Part shown: positions 24,375-34,525 of the stretch, in pieces
Position numbering within the stretch: position 1 is the stretch's first letter
How the letters are laid out: the number at the start of each line of letters is the position of its first letter
From: Eucalyptus grandis
Lineage: Eukaryota > Streptophyta > Magnoliopsida > Myrtales > Myrtaceae
Assembly: GCF_016545825.1 (NCBI RefSeq)
Contig: NC_052612.1
Span: 2,356,001-2,420,000, forward strand
Direction: 5' to 3'
DNA length: 64,000 bases
The notes under the pieces: generated by a model
Database searches by the model: none
What the model was told of the DNA's origin: nothing
What the model saw: only the letters and a program-made list of their open reading frames with translations
Translations under genes and position numbers: made by a program

Positions 24375-25258
24375 GACTTTCGTGGTGGTCGTTGATGTGC
24401 GCTCTCTCACGTCGCTGGTACCCATTTCATCATCAACCAAGAGGCACTCTGTTTCCGTCTGTTATTCGGCCGTGAAGTTCGACGAGTCCCGTTCTCAGCC
24501 GAAACTTCAAATACCGGCGCTCATCCTCGACCAGTGACAAGTTTCGGAACATCTCCTTGCTTGCTTGATCATCGTTCGTGTTCTGAAAGTTCGCTTTGTC
24601 GAGGTACGAACCTCCTCGTTTTGTTTTAGTTTAAGGAAACATGAATGTCTCGTGTAATGCTTGAGCATATGGACTGAAATCGATGATGTTTTGTGCATTG
24701 TGTTGAAACGGGTCACCAATTCCATTTCATTTGGAAATCGCAACATCCGTCTTCGATCCATCCATTTTGCGTTCTTTCCCCGCGGCGAGTCAAGGTTGTG
24801 ATAAGTGATGATGACCCGGTGGCATTAGACCTAACTTGTCTCATGATGATGGTAAGTGATTAGTACATGATGGTGTCCGTGATTCGGCGAAGGCCAGGAA
24901 TGGCCGGGGACAGAATCTGGTCTGGGTCTCTCTGGTTCACGGTTGAGTCTGGGCTAAAGTTGGTGTAGCGAGTTTGGGCCCAGCCCGACCCCTTTTATCG
25001 ATTTTTTTATAATAATAATACTAAAATATTAATTTTTTTTTTTCGAAATTAAAACACGCTTCGAAAGGGAAAAAACCCTCTAGGATTAGGATCGTGCCCA
25101 TTGGATTATAATGCGTTGTCGTTTGATATTAGAAACTAAAAACCCTCTAGGATTCCCTATCCCTCTAGGATTAGGATTGTGCCGATCGGATTATAATGCG
25201 TTGTCGTTGATATTAGAAACTATTAACTCTTCCATCATCCATTGACTCCTATCAATCA

Positions 25259-25690
25259 ATGGCGTCGAATGCACCACCAGAACTTCAAGAGTCATCGGCC
25301 ATGGTGTCATCTCCGAACCAGTCCTTTGCTGGAAGAACCGGAGATACTCAAGTTCCAGATTTAGAATTGGCTATTCAGAGGCCGACGGACATGTCGAATG
25401 GATATCTCAACTCCTCTGCTCCCGACAATTCGCTCGTCGAGGGAGACCTAAATGCCCCTCCACGAGCACATAATGGCGACCCAATCTCTGACGGATTTGA
25501 CGTTTCCCTGGGGGAAGCGTTAAGACTTTTCCTCAACATCGTCACCGAGGTTTTGGGTGCCGCACTCCTGATTTATATTGCCGTTGACCATCCCAGTCCT
25601 GTTCTCATAATCTCAGCGTCTTTATTCACCGTGGTGGTATCTGTTACTCTGTTCTCGCTGCTAGCCGGATGGACGCGCCGCAATGGCTAG
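25259..25690 (+). CDS. Small unrecognised membrane protein, copy A
   Basis: I do not recognise this 143-residue protein. The N-terminal half (1 to about 85) is Ser/Pro/Asp-rich and likely disordered. Two hydrophobic segments follow as a hairpin, about residues 93-108 (VTEVLGAALLIYIAV) and 114-136 (VLIISASLFTVVVSVTLFSL), with basic TRRNG at the end. The stop TAG is followed at once, in the same frame, by 30 more codons that would form a third hydrophobic segment (25691-25783; see separate entry). The copy at 42205 differs at six nucleotides, all changing amino acids. The start ATG follows ATCAATCA and is kept in both copies. Upstream sequence to about 24380 is also shared. Function unknown. 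Confidence 0.6.
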   Translation: MASNAPPELQESSAMVSSPNQSFAGRTGDTQVPDLELAIQRPTDMSNGYLNSSAPDNSLVEGDLNAPPRAHNGDPISDGFDVSLGEALRLFLNIVTEVLGAALLIYIAVDHPSPVLIISASLFTVVVSVTLFSLLAGWTRRNG

Positions 25691-25783
25691 ATGTTTTGCA
25701 TTGGGAGTTTTCTGGCCTACGTCGGATTTTGTTTGGCGCTGTTCTCGTGCGTACTTGCGATGAGGCGATTTAGTGAACGGTGA
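25691..25783 (+). other. In-frame extension after the TAG stop, copy A
   Basis: Starting with ATG directly after the TAG, 30 sense codons in the same frame read MFCIGSFLAYVGFCLALFS and onward to RFSER, then TGA. The segment is strongly hydrophobic and would be a third membrane span. It could be a separate tiny frame, a readthrough extension, or the remains of a longer protein cut short by a nonsense mutation. Confidence 0.4.
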
Positions 25784-28700
25784 GAGCAAGAGGAAGATGC
25801 GGGGTCAGCGTTTGCATAGTAAGGTCTTTTGTTTTTTTTTTGTTTTTTAACACCTAGGTTTCATTTGGTGATTTTGCTACTTCACTGTAGGATTGGAGAT
25901 TTTGCAATTTTTTTCTTCCCTGTCTGCATCTTCTTTCTTCTTCTTTTCCCGCACTCTGTTTGGTCTTTCGTTACTCAAATTCAATTTGCCAGGATTTCCT
26001 CTAGATTTGTCGTCCCGAATCTCACTATAATTTCAAAGGATATTTAAAGAAAGCAAATTCAAAGAGAGGGAGGATTGCATGACGGGCTTATTGATTTTCC
26101 ACAACAATGTCGTAATGTTTCCAAGCCTAGACTTTGTGTGATCAAGAGTTTTGCGTGAGGTGTATTCGCCCTAAATTCAGAAGGGCAAAAAAGAAAGTAA
26201 TTTCTCATCTAAAGAGAAGCTTAAAGGTATTGATATGTTTTATCTCCCAATTTTCTTATCTTTCCTCGCTAGCTGGGGGGATTTTTAAGATGGCCTTTAA
26301 CTGTGGGAAAACGAGCAACTGCAATTGATTATAGCTATTATCCTTTCCAAATATATTAATAGAGACAAAATTATATTATAACTGTTATCTTTCCAAAATA
26401 TTTATCCCTTTCAAGTTTTATCTCTTATTCATCTTATAATTCAAAAACTGAAAAAAATATATATATACATATATTGATGGATAATTTATTCAGTAAATTG
26501 AAAATTAAATTATAAGGGGAAATAATCTTATCGTACAATGAATAAAATTTATCATTTGAAGGATATTTCAAGATGACAATGAATACACAACTAATTTAGA
26601 GTTATAGCTTATGTTATGACTTTTTTGCTTAATGTTCATTAAGTATAGATACTACATTAACACTAATCTAGTTATAGCTTATGACTTTTTTGCTTAATGT
26701 TCATTAAGTATAGATATTACACTAACACTAATCTACTTTAAAAAAGTTAAATATTATAACACAACTTATTTATTAAAAAAAAAGAAGTTAAAAATTTAAT
26801 ATACTGACATTTCATTCGATCAAAGGTCCTTTTGAAATCCACTTATTTTAAAAATGTATCCTAAGTCGCTTAAAAGAAAATGTTATTCAGTAGAAAATAA
26901 ATACGAACATAGTTTTAGTAAAGTTTAAATAACTGGAAATTTGATTAAAAAAAGATAAGAGAGAAGTTCGTAAGCTTTACTATAGTAGTTTGTTGTTGGA
27001 ATAATTTTTTAAGTACTACAATTCTGATAAAATCTAGCTAATGGATAAAAGGAGATGATCTCGAGCTCTGATTTAGAAATTGAAAAGATTATATTGTTGA
27101 AATTGGATGGCCACGTTTGCACTATACTTTGTCTTCCTGATTATCATATGGCAAGGCACATCAAGTGGCTCACATTCGCCCAACAAATGTTGTTTTATTG
27201 ATTTGTTTTCTCCAAGCTTTGATCTTTTATGGATTTCGAATTTCAAGAAAGAAAGAGGATTAAAGAGAAAGCATGTCAAATTTATTCTCTAATATTCACC
27301 TCTTGATGATTTTAAATTTGCGAAGAATTCAAAATAGACAAAATATTTTCAAAATAATTATTATTATCCTTACGACACATTTATCCCTTTCAAATTTTAT
27401 CTCTTATTCATTTTAAAAATTGAAAAAAAGTGAAAACATATAAAATTATTGATATACATAACTTATTTAGTTAATTAAAAAACTAAGTTAGAGAGAGAAG
27501 TCTATATCTTTTTCATATTTTGAAGTAAAACATATTTCGACATGTGAATAAGTTGTCAGTTTATTTACCTAATTTAAGTCGTGTTAATATATTTTGAAGG
27601 ATAGCCTCTTAAATGAATTTTTGCTTAATAATCATTAGCTATAACTATCACAATAATTTATGACAAGCAGAAATTAAAAAGTTTAAGTTATTTGAAACAT
27701 GCATATTGACATTTCATTCAATTTCAGATACTTCTTTTCAAATCCATTTATTTGGATATGTCCCATATCCATCAAAGCAAATCTATTCAGTAGAAAAAAA
27801 TGAATATAACTTTATATAAAGCCCATGTAATTGAAATTGTTTCAAGAAAAGATAATAGAGAAGCTCATAAGTTTTAATGTATCACTTTGTTGTTTAACAT
27901 ATATATTGAATATTAAAATTTAAATAAAATATAGATAATGGATAAAGACAGATGATCTCAAACTTTAATGTAGCCATTCGAAAGATTGAATGAAAGTGAC
28001 ATTTGAATGACATTAATAAAGAAACCCACGTACTCTAAACTGAAAAAATGTTAAATTTATAAGGAAAGTGACCATAATATAATCTTATTTTCTAATGGTT
28101 GCACGATACACTAATTTTTTTTTTTTTTTGGGCCTGTTACGATACACCATTTTACAAAGCATCAAATTTAGACTTATAAGCTGCATGATTTTAAATTTAA
28201 TTCCTCAAAAATAATCCATCCTTAGGTCAAGTCCTAAATCTACTTTGAACTTTACTTTTTTCTTAATAAAACTTACTTTCACACGGTAGTCCCAAATCTG
28301 CCCTCGTTTTGTTCAAAAATCGCTCTTCATCATCCCTAATTTCTCTGATTTTCACAATAAACTAGTGGCGAGGGTTTACATGGTTAGATTTAAGATTAGT
28401 TTGGAAGGTGGTGTTTATTTTAAAACCAAAAAAATTTGAGGTAAATGAATTAAAGTTGGTGATTTTTTAGACAAAAAATAAAGTTTGGAATAATTTTGGG
28501 ATTTAATTTAAAGTTTAGGATTTTTTGTGAGGCAAAAAAATTTAGAGCAGAAATCGAAGATTAAAGTTGGAGTTTTTTCAGATAAAAAATGTTCGAAATA
28601 AAATTGGGCGGGACCCTAATTTTGAGATTTTATTAAAAGAATTAGCCTGTTTTGGATTCTTATTTTCTTTGCTTTCGCTTTGCTCCAAAAGTCACGCACC

Positions 28701-28927
28701 CTTACGCCACGTGCTCCGGCATCGGCTAAAGAACGCGTCTAACGATGCGTGGAGTACATGAAGCAGCGGACGGTGTAGAAATCGAAACACAAAATCTAAA
28801 AGAAGAAACTCTTAGTCCAAGATTCAAGATTCCGTCTCCCAGCATGGCGGGAGCCCCTCGGTTGCTGCGGAAACCTCCCCTGATCGACAGCCACCGCCGA
28901 ACGTGAATTACCGGCCGCCAACATCCA
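25784..28927. other. Long AT-rich spacer, shared with copy B
   Basis: No gene is seen in 3.1 kb. The whole stretch aligns with 42730-45895. A tandem repeat of about 74 bases lies at 26595-26740, with GTTATAGCTTATG and TTTGCTTAATGTTCATTAAG occurring twice. A poly-T with flanking direct repeats (ACGATACAC at 28103-28111 and 28139-28147) is also present in copy B, so it predates the duplication. A CACGTG G-box lies near 28708. Confidence 0.6.
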
Positions 28928-28990
28928 ATGGCAGAAACTCGTCGGTCTGCTGTCCAACAAGAGGTGGTAACGACCATTGAAGACGCTTGA
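28928..28990 (+). pseudogene. Truncated remnant of the second membrane-protein gene, copy A
   Basis: The frame starts MAETRRSAVQQEVVTT like the 97-residue protein at 45896. It then runs into unrelated MITE sequence at about 28977 and stops after 20 codons. About 0.8 kb present in copy B (45948-46763) is missing here. Both membrane segments are lost, so no functional product is expected. Confidence 0.8.
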
Positions 28991-29465
28991 TAGTTGTCCA
29001 AAATTTTTATTCTCGGTTAAAAATGCGTTTGATAAGATTCTTAAATTCTTTTTTGTTTTTTTAATATTTTAAAACTTTAATTATATTTTTATTATTTTTC
29101 TTTTTCTTTTTTTTTCCTTTTCTCTTCTTCTTCCACCTTCTTTGTGGCCGGTTGCTAGCCATCGCTAGCAGTGGTAGTGGCCGATAACCGGCTAGGAGGA
29201 AGAAGAAGAGAGAAGGAGAAAAGAAAAAAGAAAAGAAAAAAAGAAAAACGTTGAAATTAATTCTGAAATTATTCCAAGAAACAAGAAGCTACTTTTTTTT
29301 TTTTTTAACTTCTTGATTCTGTTTAAAATCTATTTTAGTGAACAAAAAAAATGGATTTTTATTCTTGGGAACAAAAAATTTATCAAACGAATTTCTGTTC
29401 TTTTTTTGTTTCGGAAAACAAAATAATAGAATCAATTATTTCTAGGAGTATTACTAAATAGGGCC
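28977..29465. mobile_element. MITE remnant with GC-rich hairpin core, copy A
   Basis: The right part of the outer MITE seen complete in copy B (46671-48232) is kept here, ending AAATAGGGCC before TAA. Its core (GCCGGTTGCTAGCC to GCCGATAACCGGC) lies between a pyrimidine tract and a purine tract at 29085-29250. Its left terminus was removed by the 0.8-kb deletion. The TAA in its core is intact, whereas copy B has a second MITE inserted at that TAA. Confidence 0.75.
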
Positions 29466-29741
29466 TAACTAGCCAAAAAGTCTATGTTTCCATACTGTAA
29501 TGTTTCCGTAGTGGAAACTAAGGGTGTAAATCTATGTGAGTCGACAATCGCAATTGTCACAGGAAATTTTAGAGTCGAACCTATAAACATGTGAACCATC
29601 CCAGCCATCCCAGGGTCACCGCACATTCTAGAACTAGACACTAATTTCCAAATTAAAAAGGAGTCACTACTTTCTTTCTCTCTTTTTTTTTTCCCTCTTT
29701 TTGGCGAGCAAGAAACAATGTTATCAAAGATGTTCATTGAC

Positions 29742-30489
29742 CTGCACACCGCCGTTGGTATGGTTCCCTTGTACCCCGCGAGATCTTTGATGGACGAAGG
29801 CACCCTGAAGACCCAAAAGAGAGAAAGATTCGGCACTCTTTGTATTCCCAATTCGATCCGGCACACCAGAGAATCTGCATTCAATTAAAGACTCACCAGG
29901 AGCATGTAAATGACGATGAAACCTGTAGAGATGGGATAACAACAAGAATCTGAGTCAACACTGAATAGCATTTGTCATATCAATCCAAGAGTGACAAAGG
30001 AAGGAATAGGTGTGAACCTCTGTGTGGGTGATCAGGAAATCCAGCTGCAGGAAACACTGCAAAATTCGACAAGCCATTTGGGACTAATTGGAAAAAATAA
30101 AGAAAAAACACAATAATCACGAGCATCTCACTAGACTACCAAAAACAGAATATAGACATCTTTCAGTCCGAAACCTGAGAATTCAATCCAGCATGAGAAA
30201 GGGGTCCAAGTTCCTCGAGTCATTCCTGAAAATCCAACCCACCCATGCAAGTTTACAATCTTAGGATCTAGCAAACAGAAGAGAACAATAGGAAATGAAA
30301 ATTGCCCGGAAAAGAGTCCTGAACCCACTGAAAAATCGAATCAAGTTTACGGAGAAACAGAGGAGAGGGAATGGAAAGGTCAAACCTGCCAATGCTTCTT
30401 CGGACGGCAGCACCTTGGCCCTCGCGTTGTTGCTTGGCCAGGATCTTCTTGACCACCATTCGGGGCGTGCCCAAATCGGATCGAGACAT
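29742..30489 (-). pseudogene. Pirin-like pseudogene, copy A
   Basis: Pirins are small cupin-fold nuclear proteins with one metal-binding site. The exon pieces are: 30489-30386 (MSRSDLGTPRMVVKKILAKQ and RRSIGR), 30225-30175 (RNLDPFLMLD), 30056-30018 (AAGFPDHPHRG, which holds the metal-binding histidines), about 29922-29897 (a GF..VIYMLL version of GFETVTYML) and about 29820-29742 (DLAGYKGTIPTAV). Each has plausible splice sites. One extra base follows the codons for LMLD and another lies in the last exon, and the C-terminal half of a pirin is absent. The same lesions occur in copy B, so the gene was already dead before the duplication. Confidence 0.82.
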
Positions 30490-31989
30490 GAGGCTTCTGA
30501 TCAGAGTCGGGCTGGGAGAAGGAAGACGATGGAACAGCAGTAGAACAATGATCACTATTCTAAACCCGCCCATATGATCAGTCTGAGTCGATCAATTTAG
30601 TTTCCCCGTTAAAGGTCCAAGATTTATGAAGCTTAAAAAAGAATGCAGAAAAGCAAATATAGATGTAATGAGCGAAGAAGCAAATTTACCCTATAAAATA
30701 TAGCATCAATGAATTTAAAAAAAAAAAAAAATTGATGGAAGGGATCACAGGTTGTATGGATTAAGTGTAGCTTTCACTTTTCTCATGCATGCCAGAGCCT
30801 GCGTCGGAGAAAAACGTAAAAGAAGAATTCTATCATCATCCCCCACCTCTTCGAACAGTTGACAAAGCTTTAGAATGAGACCCGATATTAAATTAATCTA
30901 AATGATATATGAAGTTACACTCTATTAAATGACGATGGCATGGTGAAAAGAGGATGAAGGTCAGATGGGCTCGTGAATCGCATGCATGATATTCAATGTC
31001 TTGAATAGTTGTTTATGAGATGATCATCATCATGATGGTGTGCGGTGGCTTATGATTTCGCCTCTCATTAGTTAGTGGCGGCGATACATCGTTAATCGAG
31101 ATGAGTCATAGCCAAAGACGAATATGGCTACTGTGTATCTCAGTAAATTACTATGCAGTGACTATAATTATGAAATACTACGTTATCTCGCTTGCATTTG
31201 AATGAACAATTTTTTGTCACATCAACGAGTTATTTTAATTTGAGTATCCAAGTAAAAGCTAATAGATCTGTTCATTTTCATTTTGTATATGCAACCATGT
31301 TAAACTTGTCTTGAGTTTATGTTATTGCATTTGACACTTGGTCGAGTAATCGCCTACCTTAAACCTAGAAATCTCTAGCTACCCCTTCTATTTTAAAGAT
31401 TTGTAGCAATTGACCCACTTTCCATGATGAGATTTGGGGCACCACTGTTTTTCGAGCGTGACTATTAGTATGTCCTTCTACTCAGATTTATAGTGGTGTG
31501 TATTAGGTGTAGCTCTATAGTTTGGGTTCGACACAGGTTACCACAAGTTACACCTTAAAGGGATATTACCTAGTATGGTCGTATTAATGGCAAGTTGGTT
31601 AGACCTCTCGAAGGGTTTGAAAGTGTGCCTGGTTTTGATGACAAGGACAACTAGTTGGCGCCAGAAGTGATAGACCCTTGAGTATGGGGGTGGTCTGAAT
31701 ATTTTACAGGCAATTTTTTTTATCAGATTTATATATATACTCGTTCACAAGACTGGTTTGATGTACTAAGCTATTTTTGTATGTTTGTATTCTTATATCG
31801 ATGATTAGTATATATACAAAATGTTGATGTTGGGAGCGATCATTTGTACTCTTTTTTTTTTCGGACAAGGTGATCATTTGTACTTATACTGTTATGTTTC
31901 CACGCGTTCATCATTTTTTTTTTAAACTATAAATAATAAATAAATATATGAATATAAGAGAGGAGACGTGTTCCGCATGACGTCAGGGA
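30490..31989. other. Spacer shared with copy B
   Basis: No gene is recognised. An A-run lies at 30718-30731. The stretch aligns with 59187-60655, with small indels only. Confidence 0.5.
31838..31884 (-). mobile_element. Ultra-short retroposon footprint, present only in copy A
   Basis: GATCATTTGTACT occurs at 31838-31850 and 31872-31884. Between the repeats lie C, a T-run and CGGACAAGGT. Copy B has a single GATCATTTGTACT at about 60551 with nothing inserted, which gives a clean empty site. On the minus strand the insert reads ACCTTGTCCG followed by poly-A. Confidence 0.8.
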
Positions 31990-32335
31990 ACGTCATAGCC
32001 ACGGAGCTGGAGTAGTAATGGGTCTGCAATGATGAGCTTGAGCGGCCCCGGCTGCCACAGTGAAGAAGATAAAAGGAAAAAGAGCAAGAAAATACATCCA
32101 ACGGCGGAAACCTCCGCTTCAGCAGCTGCGGTCGCCGCCGACGAACATCCTGAGCAAAACACCGGCCATCAACATCCAACGGCGGAAACCCCTTGGTCTG
32201 CCGCGGAAACCTCCGTTGTAGCCGCCACCTAACGTCCTGAGGAAATCACCTGTCATTGACATCCAACGTCTTCGCTGCAGTCACCGGCGGACGTCCTGAG
32301 GAAACTACTTGTTGAATCCCAGTCCGCCATCTAAC
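31990..32335. repeat. Degenerate repeats related to the membrane-gene leader, copy A
   Basis: ACATCCAACGGCGGAAACC and close variants recur at about 32094, 32170 and 32255. They resemble the leader and start region of the 97-residue membrane gene (CATCCAATGGCAGAAACTC at 45890), but with ACG in place of ATG. Open frames across it (for example 32029-32232) are Ala/Glu/Thr-rich and not convincing. Confidence 0.5.
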
Positions 32336-32394
32336 TATTAGTCGCATTAAGTCTCTTTATGTCATCATGAAAGCAGAAGACATTGAGAGGATGA

Positions 32395-33180
32395 CTACAC
32401 AAACCCGAATTGCTCGCCTTCATCTCCTCGAAAAGGTGCAGAGAAGTCGGCAAATCGGCCCAACACCCGAACTTGTGAATACAAATGTTATAACCCCAAG
32501 CATCCAACTCAAACCCATCCTTCCCTCTCAATTTGTCAAACACCTCCCTGAACTCCCCTCTTATATCCGCCTTCCTAAGCGCGACAAGCAGCTCATTGCA
32601 CGCGACCGTGCTCGGCACTGAAACCGCTCCATCTGAAAATCGACAGTGCCAGCCCTACCTGGTCCTTCCTGAGGAGTGCGGTGAGCACCGAAGTATACAT
32701 ATGGGAATTCAGCCTCATGCCGAGCTCTTCCATATGATCAAGAATCTCGAGAGCAGCATCAAACTTGCTCGACCGGATGAGCGCGTCGAGGAGGAGCTTG
32801 AAGGTCCAAGAATCGGCGACGACGCTGTCGTACTTCATCAGGCGGAGGAGGGAGCCGGTGACTGGGACGACGTCCGGGTCGAGATTGCTGGTCCCGGATT
32901 GCAAGAGGGTCTTGGCGACGGAGGCGACGAGGAGGGTGTCCGTCAGCTGGTGCGGCCGCGAAGACGGTTGCTTCTTGAGGCTTTGAGTGCATGACGATGG
33001 CGATGCATTGGGAAGAATGGCGATGGCCATGGTGACGACGACTCGCAAGTGTGGTCATCACAAGGAATTCAGTTCGGGTCAGGACGGCGCGCGAGTGAAT
33101 TTGAATGCTGTTGAGAAAGCCGAGCGTTCTTGGCAAGAGCTTTTGCTGAAGGGGAGGAGCTTTTACGGCAAATTTTGCCT
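32395..33180 (-). pseudogene. PPR-gene 5' fragment with promoter, copy A
   Basis: This aligns with about 8200-9150 of the PPR gene: the first roughly 260 codons plus the upstream 150 bases. It lacks 165 bases between two copies of GGCGGAGGAG (positions 8657 and 8822 in the gene), exactly 55 codons. It also lacks about 22 bases near 32634 and has a 1-base loss near the N-terminus. It keeps HLFEEMKAS where the main gene is frameshifted. It ends at about 32395 without the remaining repeats, so it is a gene fragment rather than a gene. Confidence 0.88.
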
Positions 33181-33955
33181 GCCATGCTGACGAAAAACTC
33201 CACGAACGATGCGATAACATACGAAACAAATTGGATTTTCACAGAGAGAAAGATCGAGTTGGAATCTTTATTGTTCTCATTCACGACTACGTTTAGATTT
33301 TGCTTGAAATTTAACGATCATATGGAAAATTAATACTATTTTCGAGAGAAATTACTGCTGCATGAAGTAATAGACTTACTTAAAAAGTGAATTATGTAAT
33401 ATTAGTTAATTCAAAAGTAATTCACGCTCTCACGAGAGTAGTTATTCACTCACAATCATAACTAATTATTATATTTGAGAATGGCCGTGATTGCGATAAT
33501 TTGAGATTGATTTACTAGGTGCTTGCACTTGTGATGTTACGAAATGTATAGCCAAAATTTTAAGATGACTTTAGGCTAATTACGACGAATAAAGGTAAAT
33601 TACCGCCATAAAATGAAACACACTATTTTTTTGACCTCTGAAGCAAATATTGACCCACGGAATGAAACTTCAGAGGCAAATTACTTCCTATCAGGAAGGT
33701 TATTAACTAAGTCGGAAATACCATTGTTGAGGTTGATTAGGACAATTTGAGGTTAATCACTGAAGTCCTGCATTCTGCAGTTTGGAAAATTATAAACAGA
33801 CTACTGTTCCTAAAAATAAAATGATTTACATACTTTAAGAAACAGCTCTCTCTAATCTCATCTCCAGTGAAATCTAAGAGGCGACAGCACTTCACCTTTA
33901 AGGCAAAATACTGACCATCAGTGTTTGTCAAAGAGGTAAAAAAGGATGACATAAA

Positions 33956-34525
33956 AATAGTCTTTGGATAGTAATAGCACGCCAAGCACGCCAAGTAAGT
34001 AAGCATCAGAATGCTTCAAGAATGGCTACATCGGTGTTAAAGATGCACCTGGGATAGGGGTAAAATCCGTTTTCGCTTGAAGAGAATAGCAGGGGGAACT
34101 CGGGCTGTAGCTTTATCAATGAAACAACTGTCTGTGAATTTGGTGTGAGACCTGTATCGTTGACACTCTGAAAATTTGGTAGTACTTATGATGATGATGA
34201 TCAATCTACAATCCGTTGGATCACAGTCTCTGTCCCATCTATCAAGCCTAGGAGTTGAGAAGAGAAGCAATATCTTTCCAATAGGTTGCAATTCTACTTC
34301 CCCGCAATGTTCCGTATCACCACTCAAATGACATCTTCAGGTGTTTTCCCCATACTTGACTGCTCACTTGAAAAATTGCAAAAAATTCACGAGCCACTCA
34401 GCCGCTCATATGAAAAAAAATTCGATTCATGCTTTCCTCATTTTAAATGGATGCCCTTCATGTATAATTTTCTTGATTCTCCTAAGAATGCTGAGCATCA
34501 CAATCAAGACCCTGCCTGGCTCGTT
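33956..34525. other. Spacer between duplication copy A and the trigger-factor-like gene
   Basis: No gene is recognised. The stretch probably holds the 3' UTR of the minus-strand trigger-factor-like gene. Confidence 0.4.

Larger units (their letters stand above)
24375..33955 (+). repeat. Segmental duplication copy A
   Basis: The sequence from about 24375 to 33955 is repeated in the same orientation at about 41322-62485. Shared content, in order: small membrane-protein gene, long AT-rich spacer, remnant of a second membrane-protein gene, MITE remnant, pirin-like pseudogene, spacer and PPR fragment. Copy A lacks the copia element, the nested GC-cored MITE and the SINE of copy B, and it lacks about 0.8 kb around 28977. 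Discounting insertions and that deletion, both copies are about 10.2-10.4 kb. Homology ends near AAAAAAGGATGACATAAAA. Confidence 0.92.

Noticed and set aside
24507..24761. 84-codon minus-strand frame also present in the duplicate at 41453-41707
   Set aside because: Its conservation is explained by the recent segmental duplication; no domain or homologue is recognised.
32029..32232. 67-codon plus-strand frame with Ala/Thr/Glu repeats
   Set aside because: It comes from a degenerate repeat array and is not kept open in the same way in copy B; no hydrophobic or domain signal.
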